From: Paenibacillus woosongensis
GTDB lineage: Bacteria > Bacillota > Bacilli > Paenibacillales > Paenibacillaceae
Direction of reading: 5' to 3'
Length of the DNA stretch: 64,000 bases
Assembly (NCBI RefSeq): GCF_009725165.1
Contig: NZ_WNZW01000005.1
Location: 186,001 to 250,000, forward strand
A program made the translations under genes and the position numbers. The first letter of the stretch is position 1. Each line of letters opens with the position of its first letter. The notes beneath the pieces were generated by a model. It saw only the letters and a program-made list of their open reading frames with translations, was not told the DNA's origin and did no database searches. This document shows, piece after piece, positions 21,501 through 28,283 of this stretch.

Positions 21501-23735
21501 TTCATTGGCAGAATGGACAATCAGGTTAAGATCAGAGGGTTTCGAGTCGAAATTGGCGAGATCGAAAGTGTTCTGCTTAACCACCCGGCGGTCAAGGAAG
21601 TCGTCATTCTCGTTAAGGAATATGAAGAAACGAACAAGTTCCTCTGTGCTTACGTAGTAGCCGACGGAGAGTTGACCGTTCCAGCCGTTAAGGAATATAT
21701 GGCCCAGCAGCTGCCCGACTATATGATTCCTTCCGCATTCGTATTCATGGAGGTGCTGCCGCTGAACGTCAACGGCAAGGTCGATCGCAAAGCGCTCCCT
21801 GAACCGGAATACCACGGAGGCGATGTGGAGTACACCGCTCCAAGAAATGAGCACGAGGAGCTGGCCGTTCAGGTCTGGTCGGAAATTCTGGGCATAGAGC
21901 GGATCAGCGTCCATGATAATTTCTTTGCCATTGGGGGCCATTCGTTAAAGGCGATGCAGATGGTATCGAAGCTGGCCGAGCGTGGTTGGACCATCAGCAT
22001 CAACCAGGTTTTTGCCCATCAGACTCCTGCCGAGTTGTCGGCTTATGCGCAGCGTCTGGCTCCTGACGAGAAGCAGCGGATTACGGATGTCCGGCAGGCG
22101 GAGCAGTGGCTCAGCGGCCGTCTCCAGCGATCCTGCGAGTGGAAGACCTACTTCGTTGAGGACGAGGAATATTCCATCGTTCATATAGTTGGTCTGGATG
22201 ATGCGCTGAAGCAGGAAGCGGAGACGTTGATCGCCGAGCATTTGGATGAGCGTCTGCACCCGCATTATTTGCTCGATGCCAGGGAACTGAATGAGGATAC
22301 AAGGCATCCAAGCATGAGCCGGGAGGAGCTGAATGCACGGCTGCAATTGCAGCAGACAGAAGCTGCGGCCTGGGTCGATGGCATGCTTGAGCAGATTTGG
22401 CACATGCAGGAGCTCTATGCGCAGGGAGTTACGGGCGGACAGGTCGTGAAGGAATACGGAATTTCACCTTCACAAATGTATCATTTCAAGCATAAAGACG
22501 TGTCGGGAACGATGGTGAAATGGAATCAGGCGCTTCAGCCGGATCTGCTGCGCCAGGCGCTTCAGCAAATTGTATCCGCTGAAGAGGTGATGCGCAGTGT
22601 GCTGGTTCAAAGTGATGGAGATGAGGAAGGATACTGGCAGCTGCATGAGCGCCCGCAACAGCTTGAATTGCCCATGATCGATATTTCCCCATTCGAGCAA
22701 GGTACGCAGACGGATATTTTGAAGTCGCTCATGAACAGGTTCTTTATTAAGCCATACTCGGACAAGGATCCACTCATGTACCGTGTGCTGCTGGTTAAGC
22801 AGAGTGTGAAGGAATATTTGCTGCTGCTTCCGTTCTCCCACACCATTTTCGATTATATGAGCAATGAAGTCCTCCGCAGCCAAGTGATCGAAGGCTATGA
22901 GCTTCTCCGCCAAGGGAAGGCAGTCAAGCCGAAACAGGGCGCGACATTTACGGACTTCATAGCGCAAATTAGCCGAGGCCCGGAAGGAATATCGGCCAAG
23001 GAGCTTTATGAGCTCTATGACCTTCGCAATTTCGGGACGGTGGCAAGGCAGATCGCCGCGGCCATGCAAACGCGAAGCGGGGACGGCCGGGCGCAGATAA
23101 CGGTCATCAACCACAGCATCAATCTGAAGCAGCTAGCGGAAGGGCATAAGGATGCAGAGAGCAGGTGGAAGCTGGCGATGGGCATCTTTGTTGAATTCTT
23201 TAGCGCATATCTGGGCGTGGAGCAGATTCCGATGTGGATGACCCACTTCGGAAGACAGTACGGGGAGGCCGCATATTTTGACATCGTCGGCGAATGTATT
23301 GATTACATTCCCCTGCTGCTGGACCTTAAGCAGGATATGGATATGCAGAGCAAGCTGGTCAGCAAGAAGCTGCAAACCGCCTCGGACTACAACATTCATT
23401 TTGCGAATCTGCTATATAACGAATCGATAGATCCGGATTTTGCGGAAGCGAGAAATGCTTTGCTCGCCGCCTTTGAGGAGACGCCTGTCAATTTCAATTA
23501 TCTGGGTGAGCTGAGTGGAGAAGCAGATTTAGAATACTTGGATGCAGAAGGCGTGAATTGCGACGATCCAAACCGGATTCTCTATATGACCTGGCATCAG
23601 GGCAACCATATTCATATTACGCTGGCGCTTCCAGTGGAAGAGAGCTGCGAATCCATCCGGAGCATGCTGGATAAGGCGGCCCGGGAACAGGTTAAAGGGT
23701 ATGCCTCTGCACAACTGAAAGGTGTAAATCTATGA
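12534..23735 (+). CDS. Non-ribosomal peptide synthetase, three C-A-PCP modules plus atypical C-terminal condensation-like domain (Val-Leu-Val-like)
   Basis: Start chosen at 12534 because AGGAGGG at 12521 abuts the earlier ATG (12528) but lies six bases from this one. Modules: C 12560-13850, A 13950-15480, PCP about 15520-15740; C 15790-17060, A 17120-18690, PCP 18730-18930; C 18980-20270, A 20320-21800, PCP 21840-22050. Codes read by eye: D-A-F-W-I-G-G-T-F (Val), D-A-W-F-I-G-N-I-V (close to a Leu code) and D-V-F-W-I-G-G-S-F (Val-like aliphatic). The first C domain has the LTPMQEGMLFHS opening expected after a D-residue donor. After the last carrier come about 560 residues with no thioesterase or reductase. 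They contain SHTIFDY in place of HHxxxDG, and NFNYLGEL as in C/E domains. The second A domain carries a Ser/Thr/Pro-rich insert just before its nucleotide loop. Confidence 0.94.
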   Translation: MNEKLSIAGVCNLTPMQEGMLFHSYLNPESTAYFEQFACTVTGQLDVGLLERSFNALIDKYDVLRLNFLHENMKNPKQIIFKKRSMSVHYEDISQMDKAEQELYIQRFIEADQKKGFDLAKDMLLRAAVLQTDQQIDQQAGRRYKLIWSYHHIIMDGWCLKTIVQELFDVYKALSQGAALELDEAPPFASYIQWLDRQDREEARRYWADYVQGYDSAIKLPSFGIRRQDGKGHHDQGMMRQKANEQIDRSYQISEETAQRLEQVAKAHQVTLNTVLQSAWALLLGRYNGTEDVVFGSVTSGRPAEVDGVEQMIGLFINTVPIRITFHGDQTFSSLIQQVQLTSLETQNYDFYPLAEIQSLSTKKQHLIDHIYAFQNYPVSADPLDEAEAKEPFAISELEDFEQTHYDFNLILMPNEGLEVKFKYNAARYEQAAMDRLFQHYEQVLNTVSQNANVLLRDISVITAEERELILHRFNDTAGEYPRDQTIVQLFERQAERVPGNLAIVHHGENLTYKALNDKANQLAARLISRGVGPDQIVGLVGERSADTVIGMLGILKAGGAYLPIDPEYPADRIEYMLLDSQAKWVVTPRCYAERLASEAEVIILDENEPEREPASNLDQQLDEPPLQVRQNPVKPANLAYVMYTSGSTGRPKGVMIEHQNVVRLVQNTNYIPFRPGDRILQTGAPVFDACTFEIWGALLNGLELYIIDKTSILDPEKLGQALREYSITTMWLTSPLFNQLAQQQPELFQPLRYLIVGGDALSPKHIQQVAEQCKGTTLINGYGPTENTTFSCCYTITSQEEKSIPIGGPIAHSTAYVVDLYGHLCPVGVPGELWVGGDGVARGYINNEALTSEKFMASPFTEGERVYRTGDAASWLPDGTIEFIGRLDHQVKIRGFRIEIGEIESRIQLHKAVKEAIVTVWDKGEGSKALCAYLVCEGELGAAEIRQYLAGYLPDYMIPSHWVFMDQLPLTPNGKVHRQALPVPEESAAYEGIYVAPRNEAEQKLADIWSDVLGVPAVGVNDHFFELGGHSLTALKLVSEVKKQFQVQLPLADVFQTPVLADMAARIGGNQEAGSDPALAIEPAPAAEYYPASSAQKRLFILNGMTGMDTAYNMPFVMQIEGRLDVKRLEEAFQALIARHEPLRTSFTLLQGEPVQRIHDRVDFTMEQLDVHPDQNMEDIVDQLVTPFDLGQAPLLRAALAKRQEERYVLVIDIHHIVADGSSISVIVKEFSELYNGQGLERLGVQRIQYKDFAVWQNKQLGSGGLQRHERYWLEQFAEEPPVLNMLTDYPRPQIQSYEGAVASVEIDQELSSRLKQLANETGATLYMVLLAAYSVLLSKYSAQEDIVIGSPTAGRTHADVLHTVGMFVNTLALRLKPGAQKTFGDFLNEVKLTALQAFEHQDYQYEDLIEQLGLRRDMSRNPLFDTVFTLQNIDIQEADLTGLAVQSCSWDGRMSKFDLTLTVVEREQGMFIDAEYAVKLFKAATIERLLKHFVQVLRVIAAGKEMKLADIELLSPEERQQMMVDFNGSRAGYPRNRTVYELFAEQAGRTPEHIALVFKEERLTYRQLDEMAGRFAQMLRELGVKRGEVTAIMAEHSIEMIVAVLAVLKAGGAYLPIDHEYPADRIAYILEDSNAGLLLTKSRLLQAKDMLAPDMKVHMAGRHIQAIDLEDALVTSREAGPQPSSTSSAPIPTTSSSPSTSTPPLASAEASPTDLAYVIYTSGSTGKPKGVMIEHRSLLNMTGWYQTYYQLTDADKCTKYAGFGFDASVWEIFPALLSGSELHIIPEEIRYDVRLLAEYYNNSRISISFLPTAVCEQFIQLDNDSLRMLITGGDKLRVYRPTPYELVNNYGPTENTIVTSAFKVKGEYDNIPIGKPIDNVRVYILDANDKLLPVGVPGELCVAGDSLARGYMNRPDLTAEKFTSDPFYPGERMYRTGDLARWLPEGDLEYLGRMDEQVKIRGYRIELGEVENVLLKQAGIKEAVVLAIENLRQEPELCAYIAASREWPVRELREHLARELPEYMLPVHYVFLDELPLTANGKVNRRALPQPDFHSAATDNHVPPRSKTEQRLAEIWSDVLGVEQVGAHSHFFELGGHSLKAAALTSGIKEAFQVDLPLSGVFRHPILEQMAAGIDALERQGYTEIERIPDQEDYPVSSAQKRLLILNELEGAGTTYNMPFVLQLSGSLDRSRLEQAFDALIRRHEAFRTSFQLRGGGLVQIVHPEVVFQIREMVIMDEPARIKEAIRQFVQPFDLQQAPLIRVGLASLHADKHILMIDMHHIISDGESVRLLVEELSQLYSGQEQSSTATRVEYKDYAVWQNKMLQSEAYRQQEQYWLERFAGELPVLTLPTDYARPQMQSFEGDSLTVRLDSDLSSRILEAAARTGTTLYMFLLAAYNILLSKYANQEDIIVGTPTAGRARKELEGIIGMFVNTLAIRTQPEGHKHFGDFLEEVKEHSLQAFENQLIQYEDLLEKLEVARDVSRNPLFDTMFAVDNVGVEEIQLDGLRMEPYPFDNGTSKFDLMVTAAEDGAEIRLDIEYAVKLFRKDTIERLIAHYVQILRAVTADMDIKLYDIGLLLEEERRQIIADFNDTAAYYPHQTIHELFEEQAEQQADRIAVVYGDTELTYRELNAKANQLAAILRDKGVAPDRIVAIIGDRTLEMIIGMLAILKAGGAYLPIDPDYPMDRVEYFLKNSEAKVLLARSCYADRAIDGVEAVVLDHKQLDNLDAPNLPHETNPGHLAYVMYTSGSTGLPKGVMVEHLGVARLVRNTNYVRFTREDRVLQTAAPVFDVSVFDIWGALLNGARLYLVDKFTLLDPIRVESVLQQHRITMLWLTSPLFTQFAQQKPDMFRTVSYLIVGGDILSPKHIQLVREHCGQLTVVNGYGPTENTSFSCCFIIEEAYEKSVPIGPPISNSTAYIVDKYGNLNPVGVPGELWVGGDGVARGYMNNEELTRQKFIPNPFVPGDRVYRTGDAARWLPDGSIEFIGRMDNQVKIRGFRVEIGEIESVLLNHPAVKEVVILVKEYEETNKFLCAYVVADGELTVPAVKEYMAQQLPDYMIPSAFVFMEVLPLNVNGKVDRKALPEPEYHGGDVEYTAPRNEHEELAVQVWSEILGIERISVHDNFFAIGGHSLKAMQMVSKLAERGWTISINQVFAHQTPAELSAYAQRLAPDEKQRITDVRQAEQWLSGRLQRSCEWKTYFVEDEEYSIVHIVGLDDALKQEAETLIAEHLDERLHPHYLLDARELNEDTRHPSMSREELNARLQLQQTEAAAWVDGMLEQIWHMQELYAQGVTGGQVVKEYGISPSQMYHFKHKDVSGTMVKWNQALQPDLLRQALQQIVSAEEVMRSVLVQSDGDEEGYWQLHERPQQLELPMIDISPFEQGTQTDILKSLMNRFFIKPYSDKDPLMYRVLLVKQSVKEYLLLLPFSHTIFDYMSNEVLRSQVIEGYELLRQGKAVKPKQGATFTDFIAQISRGPEGISAKELYELYDLRNFGTVARQIAAAMQTRSGDGRAQITVINHSINLKQLAEGHKDAESRWKLAMGIFVEFFSAYLGVEQIPMWMTHFGRQYGEAAYFDIVGECIDYIPLLLDLKQDMDMQSKLVSKKLQTASDYNIHFANLLYNESIDPDFAEARNALLAAFEETPVNFNYLGELSGEADLEYLDAEGVNCDDPNRILYMTWHQGNHIHITLALPVEESCESIRSMLDKAAREQVKGYASAQLKGVNL

Positions 23736-25009
23736 GAGACACAAGAAATATTGCGATCTTCAGTTTAAGCCGCTTAATTACGGAGTTGGGAACGTCCATT
23801 TTCCGCTTTGCGCTCAGTCTGTATATTCTCGATCTCACCGGTTCAGCCAGCATGTTCGCCCTTGTATTGAGTTTTACTTATATTCCGGGCATCTTCGTCA
23901 ATATTTTCGCCGGGGTGTTCGTGGATCGCAGCAATAAAAAACGGATTATGGTTACGACCGACTTCCTTAGCGGCACATCGATTTTACTGTTAATGCTGCT
24001 GTTTCAATTTTACCACGACAGCATCCTGCTCTTTATTGTGTATGCGATGATAATGAGCACGCTCCAGGCGTTCTTTACACTGACGATCAATTCGTCTGTG
24101 CCCAACATCGTTGCTCCCGAACGGGTAGCTACGGTGAATTCCAGCAACCAGAGCATAGGGGCCCTGATCAGTATTTTGGGGCCCGTGCTCGGGGCTGTCG
24201 CCTATAGTAAGTTCGGCCTGGAGAAAATTTTCTTGATCGAAGGGGTTGCGTTCATCCTTTCCGGATTTCTCAACATGGCGCTGAAGTTCTCATCCCGCAA
24301 GGAGCATATGGGGGAGATCAAGCCTTATGTGGAAAGCTTGAAGGAGGTGTATCAATACATCAGGCAGCGTGCTGCGATCAAGTACTTGTTATCGATATTC
24401 GTCGTGGTTAACTTTGTCATCGCGCCGGCGGTTTCGTTAATCCTGCCCTTTATTGTCTATCAAGCGCTGGATATGACGCCCCAACAGCTGTCGTTCATTG
24501 AAGCCGCATTAGCGGTAGGCGTGATTATCGGAGCCATCATTGTTTCGGTGCCCAAGATTAATCGTTTTATTACCAATAAAATTTTCATTCTGATTCAGCT
24601 GCAAGGCTTCGTCATCGCCATGTGGATGTTTCCGAAATGGCCGATCTTCGATATGAGCGCAAAGATTACGCTGATGGCCGGCTATATGATTGTCTTGGCG
24701 CTGACGGGTGCGCTGAATACGATGGGCAATATTCCTATGCTCTCCTATGTGCAAATTTATATTCCCGAGCGGATCAGAGCCAGTATTCTTGGGGTGGTCA
24801 ATACGGTGACTACTATTGCCGTGCCTGTTGGCATGTGGGTATACGGTGCTGCTCTGGAAGGTATGGATTGGTCTTATATCGCTGTAATTTCTGGTGCAGG
24901 TCTATTCGTTGTTGGTTTTATAGCCTATCGCAACCGCGAGCTAAGAGAGTTCTTCACCCAGGATGCCGAGCCGGAGCCGGTGAGAGCGGTGGAAGTGCAT
25001 GAAGCCTGA
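23732..25009 (+). CDS. MFS transporter, probable peptide exporter
   Basis: The protein has 425 residues, about twelve hydrophobic segments and an MFS loop (VDRSNKKRIM near residue 69) after the second membrane segment. Its ATG overlaps the stop codon of the preceding synthetase (ATGA), so the two are translationally coupled. MFS proteins at the end of NRPS operons commonly export the product or provide self-resistance, which is the likely role here. The substrate is inferred from position only. Confidence 0.85.
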   Translation: MRDTRNIAIFSLSRLITELGTSIFRFALSLYILDLTGSASMFALVLSFTYIPGIFVNIFAGVFVDRSNKKRIMVTTDFLSGTSILLLMLLFQFYHDSILLFIVYAMIMSTLQAFFTLTINSSVPNIVAPERVATVNSSNQSIGALISILGPVLGAVAYSKFGLEKIFLIEGVAFILSGFLNMALKFSSRKEHMGEIKPYVESLKEVYQYIRQRAAIKYLLSIFVVVNFVIAPAVSLILPFIVYQALDMTPQQLSFIEAALAVGVIIGAIIVSVPKINRFITNKIFILIQLQGFVIAMWMFPKWPIFDMSAKITLMAGYMIVLALTGALNTMGNIPMLSYVQIYIPERIRASILGVVNTVTTIAVPVGMWVYGAALEGMDWSYIAVISGAGLFVVGFIAYRNRELREFFTQDAEPEPVRAVEVHEA

Positions 25010-25055
25010 CATGGATGATGAGAAAACGATAATCGATGAGGAGGATGAATGAAAG

Positions 25056-26315
25056 ATGAAGACGTTCGAATTGCTGGAATCCAATGTTAGGTCGTATTGC
25101 AGAAGTTTCCCGGTTGTATTCGATAAAGCGAAGGGCGACCAGTTATATGCCGACACCGGAGAAGCCTACATCGACTTCTTTGCTGGCGCCGGGGCGCTCA
25201 ACTACGGGCATAACAATGAGTTTATGAAGTCGAAAATCATGGAATATGTGTCCCAGGACCGGATTATGCATGGGCTTGATATGTATACGAAGGCGAAGGA
25301 AGACTTCATCGTTTCGTTCTCCGAGCATATTCTGAAGCCTCAGTCTCTGGACTATAAGCTGCAATTTTGCGGACCGACGGGAACGAATGCGGTGGAGGCC
25401 GCATTGAAGCTGGCCCGGAAGGTCAAGGGCAGAACGGGCGTCTTTGCTTTTATGGGCGGATTTCATGGAATGTCCTTGGGGAGCCTGTCGATTACGAGCA
25501 GCAATTCGATGCGCGAAAGCGCGGGAATGCCGCTGAATAACGTGACTTTCATTCCTTATGGGCAATCGTTTGAGGGGCTGGATACGATCCGTTACATGGA
25601 GCATATTCTGTCCGATACGCATTCCGGGGTCGGCAAGCCGGCTGCGATGATATTGGAGACCGTGCAAGCGGAGGGCGGAATTCATGTAGCCGAGATCGAG
25701 TGGCTGCATAGCCTGCGTCAGCTGTGCGATGAGCACGATATTCTGCTGATCATCGATGATATCCAGGTAGGCTGCGGCAGAACGGGGCCGTTCTTCTCAT
25801 TCGAACGCGCGGGGATTGTGCCGGACATCGTCATTTTATCCAAATCGATCAGCGGATACGGCCTGCCGATGTCCTTGCTCTTGATCAGACCTGAACTTGA
25901 CATCTGGAGTCCAGGGGAGCATAACGGAACGTTCCGGGGGAATCAGCTTGCCTTCGTTACCGCCAAGGCGGCATTGGAATTCAGGACGGCGGAGAGGCTG
26001 GGCGAGCAGGTACGGGAAAAGGAAGCATTTATCAAGCATTATTTGCAAAATGAGATCGCGCCTTTAGATGCGGATCTGAAGTTCCGGGGCATCGGCATGA
26101 TTTGGGGCATCGATGTCTCTCATCTAGGGGAAGAAGCCGCGAGAGAAATTACGGCAAATTGCTTTAAGAACGGCCTGATTCTAGAGCGGGCCGGCCGGAA
26201 TGATACGGTGATCAAGATCATGCCTCCGCTGACAATCAGCATAGAGAACCTGAAGCGGGGCTGCGAAATTATTGCCGAGAGCTTCAGCCGGGTTTGCCAT
26301 ACTTTTAGTCATTAA
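25056..26315 (+). CDS. ectB: Class-III aminotransferase, diaminobutyrate--2-oxoglutarate transaminase (EctB-like)
   Basis: This 419-residue PLP enzyme of fold type I resembles EctB/PvdH-type transaminases, which make L-2,4-diaminobutyrate from aspartate semialdehyde and glutamate. Visible landmarks are FCGPTGTNAVEAALKLAR, GGFHGMSLG, the PLP-contacting IIDDIQVGCGRTG, the Schiff-base lysine in LSKSISGYGLP, and GTFRGNQLA. It starts at an ATG eleven bases after a GAGGAGG site, 46 bp from the exporter gene. No ectoine synthase or acetyltransferase gene is next to it. The likely job is therefore to feed Dab to the two Dab-type adenylation domains of the synthetases upstream. Family call is strong; the symbol names the family, not ectoine synthesis. 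Confidence 0.88.
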   Translation: MKTFELLESNVRSYCRSFPVVFDKAKGDQLYADTGEAYIDFFAGAGALNYGHNNEFMKSKIMEYVSQDRIMHGLDMYTKAKEDFIVSFSEHILKPQSLDYKLQFCGPTGTNAVEAALKLARKVKGRTGVFAFMGGFHGMSLGSLSITSSNSMRESAGMPLNNVTFIPYGQSFEGLDTIRYMEHILSDTHSGVGKPAAMILETVQAEGGIHVAEIEWLHSLRQLCDEHDILLIIDDIQVGCGRTGPFFSFERAGIVPDIVILSKSISGYGLPMSLLLIRPELDIWSPGEHNGTFRGNQLAFVTAKAALEFRTAERLGEQVREKEAFIKHYLQNEIAPLDADLKFRGIGMIWGIDVSHLGEEAAREITANCFKNGLILERAGRNDTVIKIMPPLTISIENLKRGCEIIAESFSRVCHTFSH

Positions 26316-26395
26316 TCATTTATGCTCTGAAGTAAAAAACACCGGCCAAGTCCATTGGAGGAATTTCCTGTCTAGCTACGAATAAAAGCCACTAT

Positions 26396-26463
26396 AACAG
26401 CAGCGGATACATGTCTGTAATCAGTTTAGATGCGGTTACAGATATGTTGTCCCGCTGCTGTTT
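26396..26463. terminator. Long hairpin between converging operons
   Basis: AACAGCAGCGG at 26396 pairs with CCGCTGCTGTT ending at 26463. An inner near-match (ACATGTCTGTAATC with GGTTACAGATATGT) extends the stem around an 11-base loop. It lies between the NRPS operon and the reverse-strand sugar operon, so it probably ends transcription from both sides. The T run is short. Confidence 0.6.
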
Positions 26464-26492
26464 ACGTGGCGTGGATGTGGAAGTTAATTACA

Positions 26493-27359
26493 TTAAGTAT
26501 GAATCTCGTTCCAGATGCGTGTTACGTTGTCGAAGGCGATTCTGGTACCTTGCCGGCAATCCTCCATGCCTTCATATTCGATAGACATATAGCCATCGTA
26601 TCCGGAAGCTTTGATCAGGCGCAGAATCTCGTATAGGTCGAGGTCGCCGTGTCCGGCAATGGCGCCGCGCAGGTAATCGCCGCTGGCGCTGGTGAACCAG
26701 CCTTCGCCCGGATTGCGGTAGGATGGACGGATGTAGAAGTCCTTGATATGAATCATGGAGGCGTAGGGCAGGTTGTTTTTTACGGCGGCAACCGGATTTT
26801 CGTCCACGCAGACGAAGTTGCCGACATCCAGCGTTGTCTTGAAGTTCGGGCGGTCCACGGCATGGATGAGCGCCTGCACCCGATCGCTGGCCTGGACATA
26901 GTAGCCGTGATTCTCCACGCTCGTTGTGATATCGTACTGCTTGGCATAGTCGGCAATGCGCTGGCAGGCCGCGGCTATTCTGTCCAAGTCTTCCTGAAAG
27001 CGGGCGATGGAGGTATCCGGTCGGGATGCCACGTCATGACGCATCAGCTTCGCGCCCAGCCGATGGACCCGGTCCACCTCGCTCATGACGCGGGCGATTT
27101 CCGCTTCGTACTGCTCCTCGGTCTCCGTGAGGAAGTTGGCTCCAATCGCATAGTTCGATATACCGATGCCCACAGCCGCGGCTTTCTCCCTGATTTGCTC
27201 CTCCAATTCCGGATTGGCCGCAAAATCAAAGCCGAGTCCCGGCACGATTTCGATATGGCTGGCACCGATGCCGGCGACCCATTCGATCACCTCCCCAATG
27301 GTCATGCTGCCGTCGCGCATCGCTTGATACAAGCTGTAAGAGCTAATTCCCAATTTCAT
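26493..27359 (-). CDS. Sugar phosphate isomerase/epimerase (xylose-isomerase-like TIM barrel)
   Basis: The 288-residue protein begins with MKLGISSYSLYQAM and has the layout of the AP-endonuclease-2/xylose-isomerase-like TIM barrel. Conserved acidic and histidine positions are seen in IEIVPG, TTSVENHGYY, TTLDVGNFV, MIHIKDFYIRP and MSIEYEG; these would bind one or two metal ions. Members isomerise or epimerise sugars, inositols or keto-sugars in the cytoplasm. AAAGGAG lies eight bases before the start. It is the last gene of a reverse-strand set with another barrel of the same superfamily and a Gfo/Idh/MocA dehydrogenase, a combination typical of uptake and breakdown of an unusual sugar or cyclitol. 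Substrate unknown. Confidence 0.85.
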   Translation of the reverse strand: MKLGISSYSLYQAMRDGSMTIGEVIEWVAGIGASHIEIVPGLGFDFAANPELEEQIREKAAAVGIGISNYAIGANFLTETEEQYEAEIARVMSEVDRVHRLGAKLMRHDVASRPDTSIARFQEDLDRIAAACQRIADYAKQYDITTSVENHGYYVQASDRVQALIHAVDRPNFKTTLDVGNFVCVDENPVAAVKNNLPYASMIHIKDFYIRPSYRNPGEGWFTSASGDYLRGAIAGHGDLDLYEILRLIKASGYDGYMSIEYEGMEDCRQGTRIAFDNVTRIWNEIHT

Positions 27360-27413
27360 AAGGATGACTCCTTTTCGCTAGGTTAGGTAGTTAAGATTTC
27401 TTGAGTATGCTCA

Positions 27414-28103
27414 TTAGTCCCGATAAGCGCGGATGAATTCTACGGCCTTGCGGATGTCTTCCGCAGGATTGTCGCCGACTTCACGCTCGATCGTCAAAAC
27501 TTTAACGTGAGTATGCACGAGGTAGTCCTTGAGCAGCTTCACGCCTTCCACAGGATCATCGCCCGTCACCATGACCATGTTCGCCGGGTCAAAATTGACG
27601 GAGACGCCGTTGGTGCTGAGCGTATCCAGGAAGCTTTTTAAATGCGCTGCCGGCTCCGGTCCGGTCTCAATGGCGAAATAAGCGTTCATGCTCTTCGCGT
27701 ATATGCCCAGCTCCTCACATGCCTCCTGCATCGCGTGGTAAATCCGCCCGTTTCTGTCATCCGGAACGATGCCGATATGCGTCGTTACGACGGAGGTTCC
27801 CAGCTCCACGGCCAGGTCGAGGATCCGCTTCGACTTCTCGATTTTCGCGGGATTGGCCTCTGCATCCTGGAAGCCGTGTCCGGCCAAATCGCCGCACAGG
27901 GCGGAGATTTCGAGCCCCAGTCCATCGATGTAGCTGCGCAGCTCCTTGCGTTTGGCCGGTGTCAGCGCGGCAGGATCCATCTCGCCGGATACGGCGTAAA
28001 TTTGCACGCCCTCCGCGCCGACCTCCTTTGCTTTCTTCAGCCCTTCCATTACGCCCACGCCAAAGCTGTCCACAATGACGCCAATTTTATTGGTCAATTT
28101 CAT
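27414..28103 (-). CDS. Sugar phosphate isomerase/epimerase, probably shortened by an in-frame deletion
   Basis: A second TIM barrel of the isomerase/epimerase superfamily (229 residues) with motifs EVGAEGVQIYA, ALCGDLAGHGF, TTHIGIVPDD, FAIETGPEP and VNFDPANMVM. It has AAAGGAGG nine bases before the ATG. Relatives I know run to about 275 residues and have 40-50 residues between the metal-site strand ending HTHxKD and the final FLTIERE strand. Here the two are joined directly (LVHTHVKVLTIEREVGDNP). That suggests a clean in-frame deletion at about 27490-27515, which would remove a barrel strand and helix, so the product may be inactive. The length comparison is from memory. Confidence 0.75.
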   Translation of the reverse strand: MKLTNKIGVIVDSFGVGVMEGLKKAKEVGAEGVQIYAVSGEMDPAALTPAKRKELRSYIDGLGLEISALCGDLAGHGFQDAEANPAKIEKSKRILDLAVELGTSVVTTHIGIVPDDRNGRIYHAMQEACEELGIYAKSMNAYFAIETGPEPAAHLKSFLDTLSTNGVSVNFDPANMVMVTGDDPVEGVKLLKDYLVHTHVKVLTIEREVGDNPAEDIRKAVEFIRAYRD

Positions 28104-28133
28104 CTTTGGTTGCCTCCTTTATATTGCTTGTAA

Positions 28134-28283
28134 GTCGACTTTTTAGCACCGAGAAGGTTGTGAGAACCCGAAGAAGGAGGAGCGGAGTGTAGGAGAAGCC
28201 TACATGAGCACCGGACTTCGAGGGTGAACGCAAGATTCGATGTCGGACTGCCTCTTCGGGCTGCTTCGTGATAAAATGTCGAC
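28134..28283. repeat. 150-bp element with terminal inverted repeats
   Basis: The sequence begins GTCGACTTTTTAGCAC and ends GTGATAAAATGTCGAC; the ends are inverted matches at 13 of 16 positions. Inside are a TGTAGG-AGAAG-CCTACA hairpin and a CCCGAAGA/TCTTCGGG pair, so the whole element could fold on itself. It codes for nothing visible and ends exactly at the stop codon of the dehydrogenase gene (28284). It looks like a MITE-type or other dispersed element inserted in the operon. No second copy is in the window. Confidence 0.6.

Noticed and set aside
25056..26315. Ectoine biosynthesis
   Set aside because: Only the EctB-type gene is present; there is no EctA or EctC neighbour, and the NRPS context explains a need for Dab.
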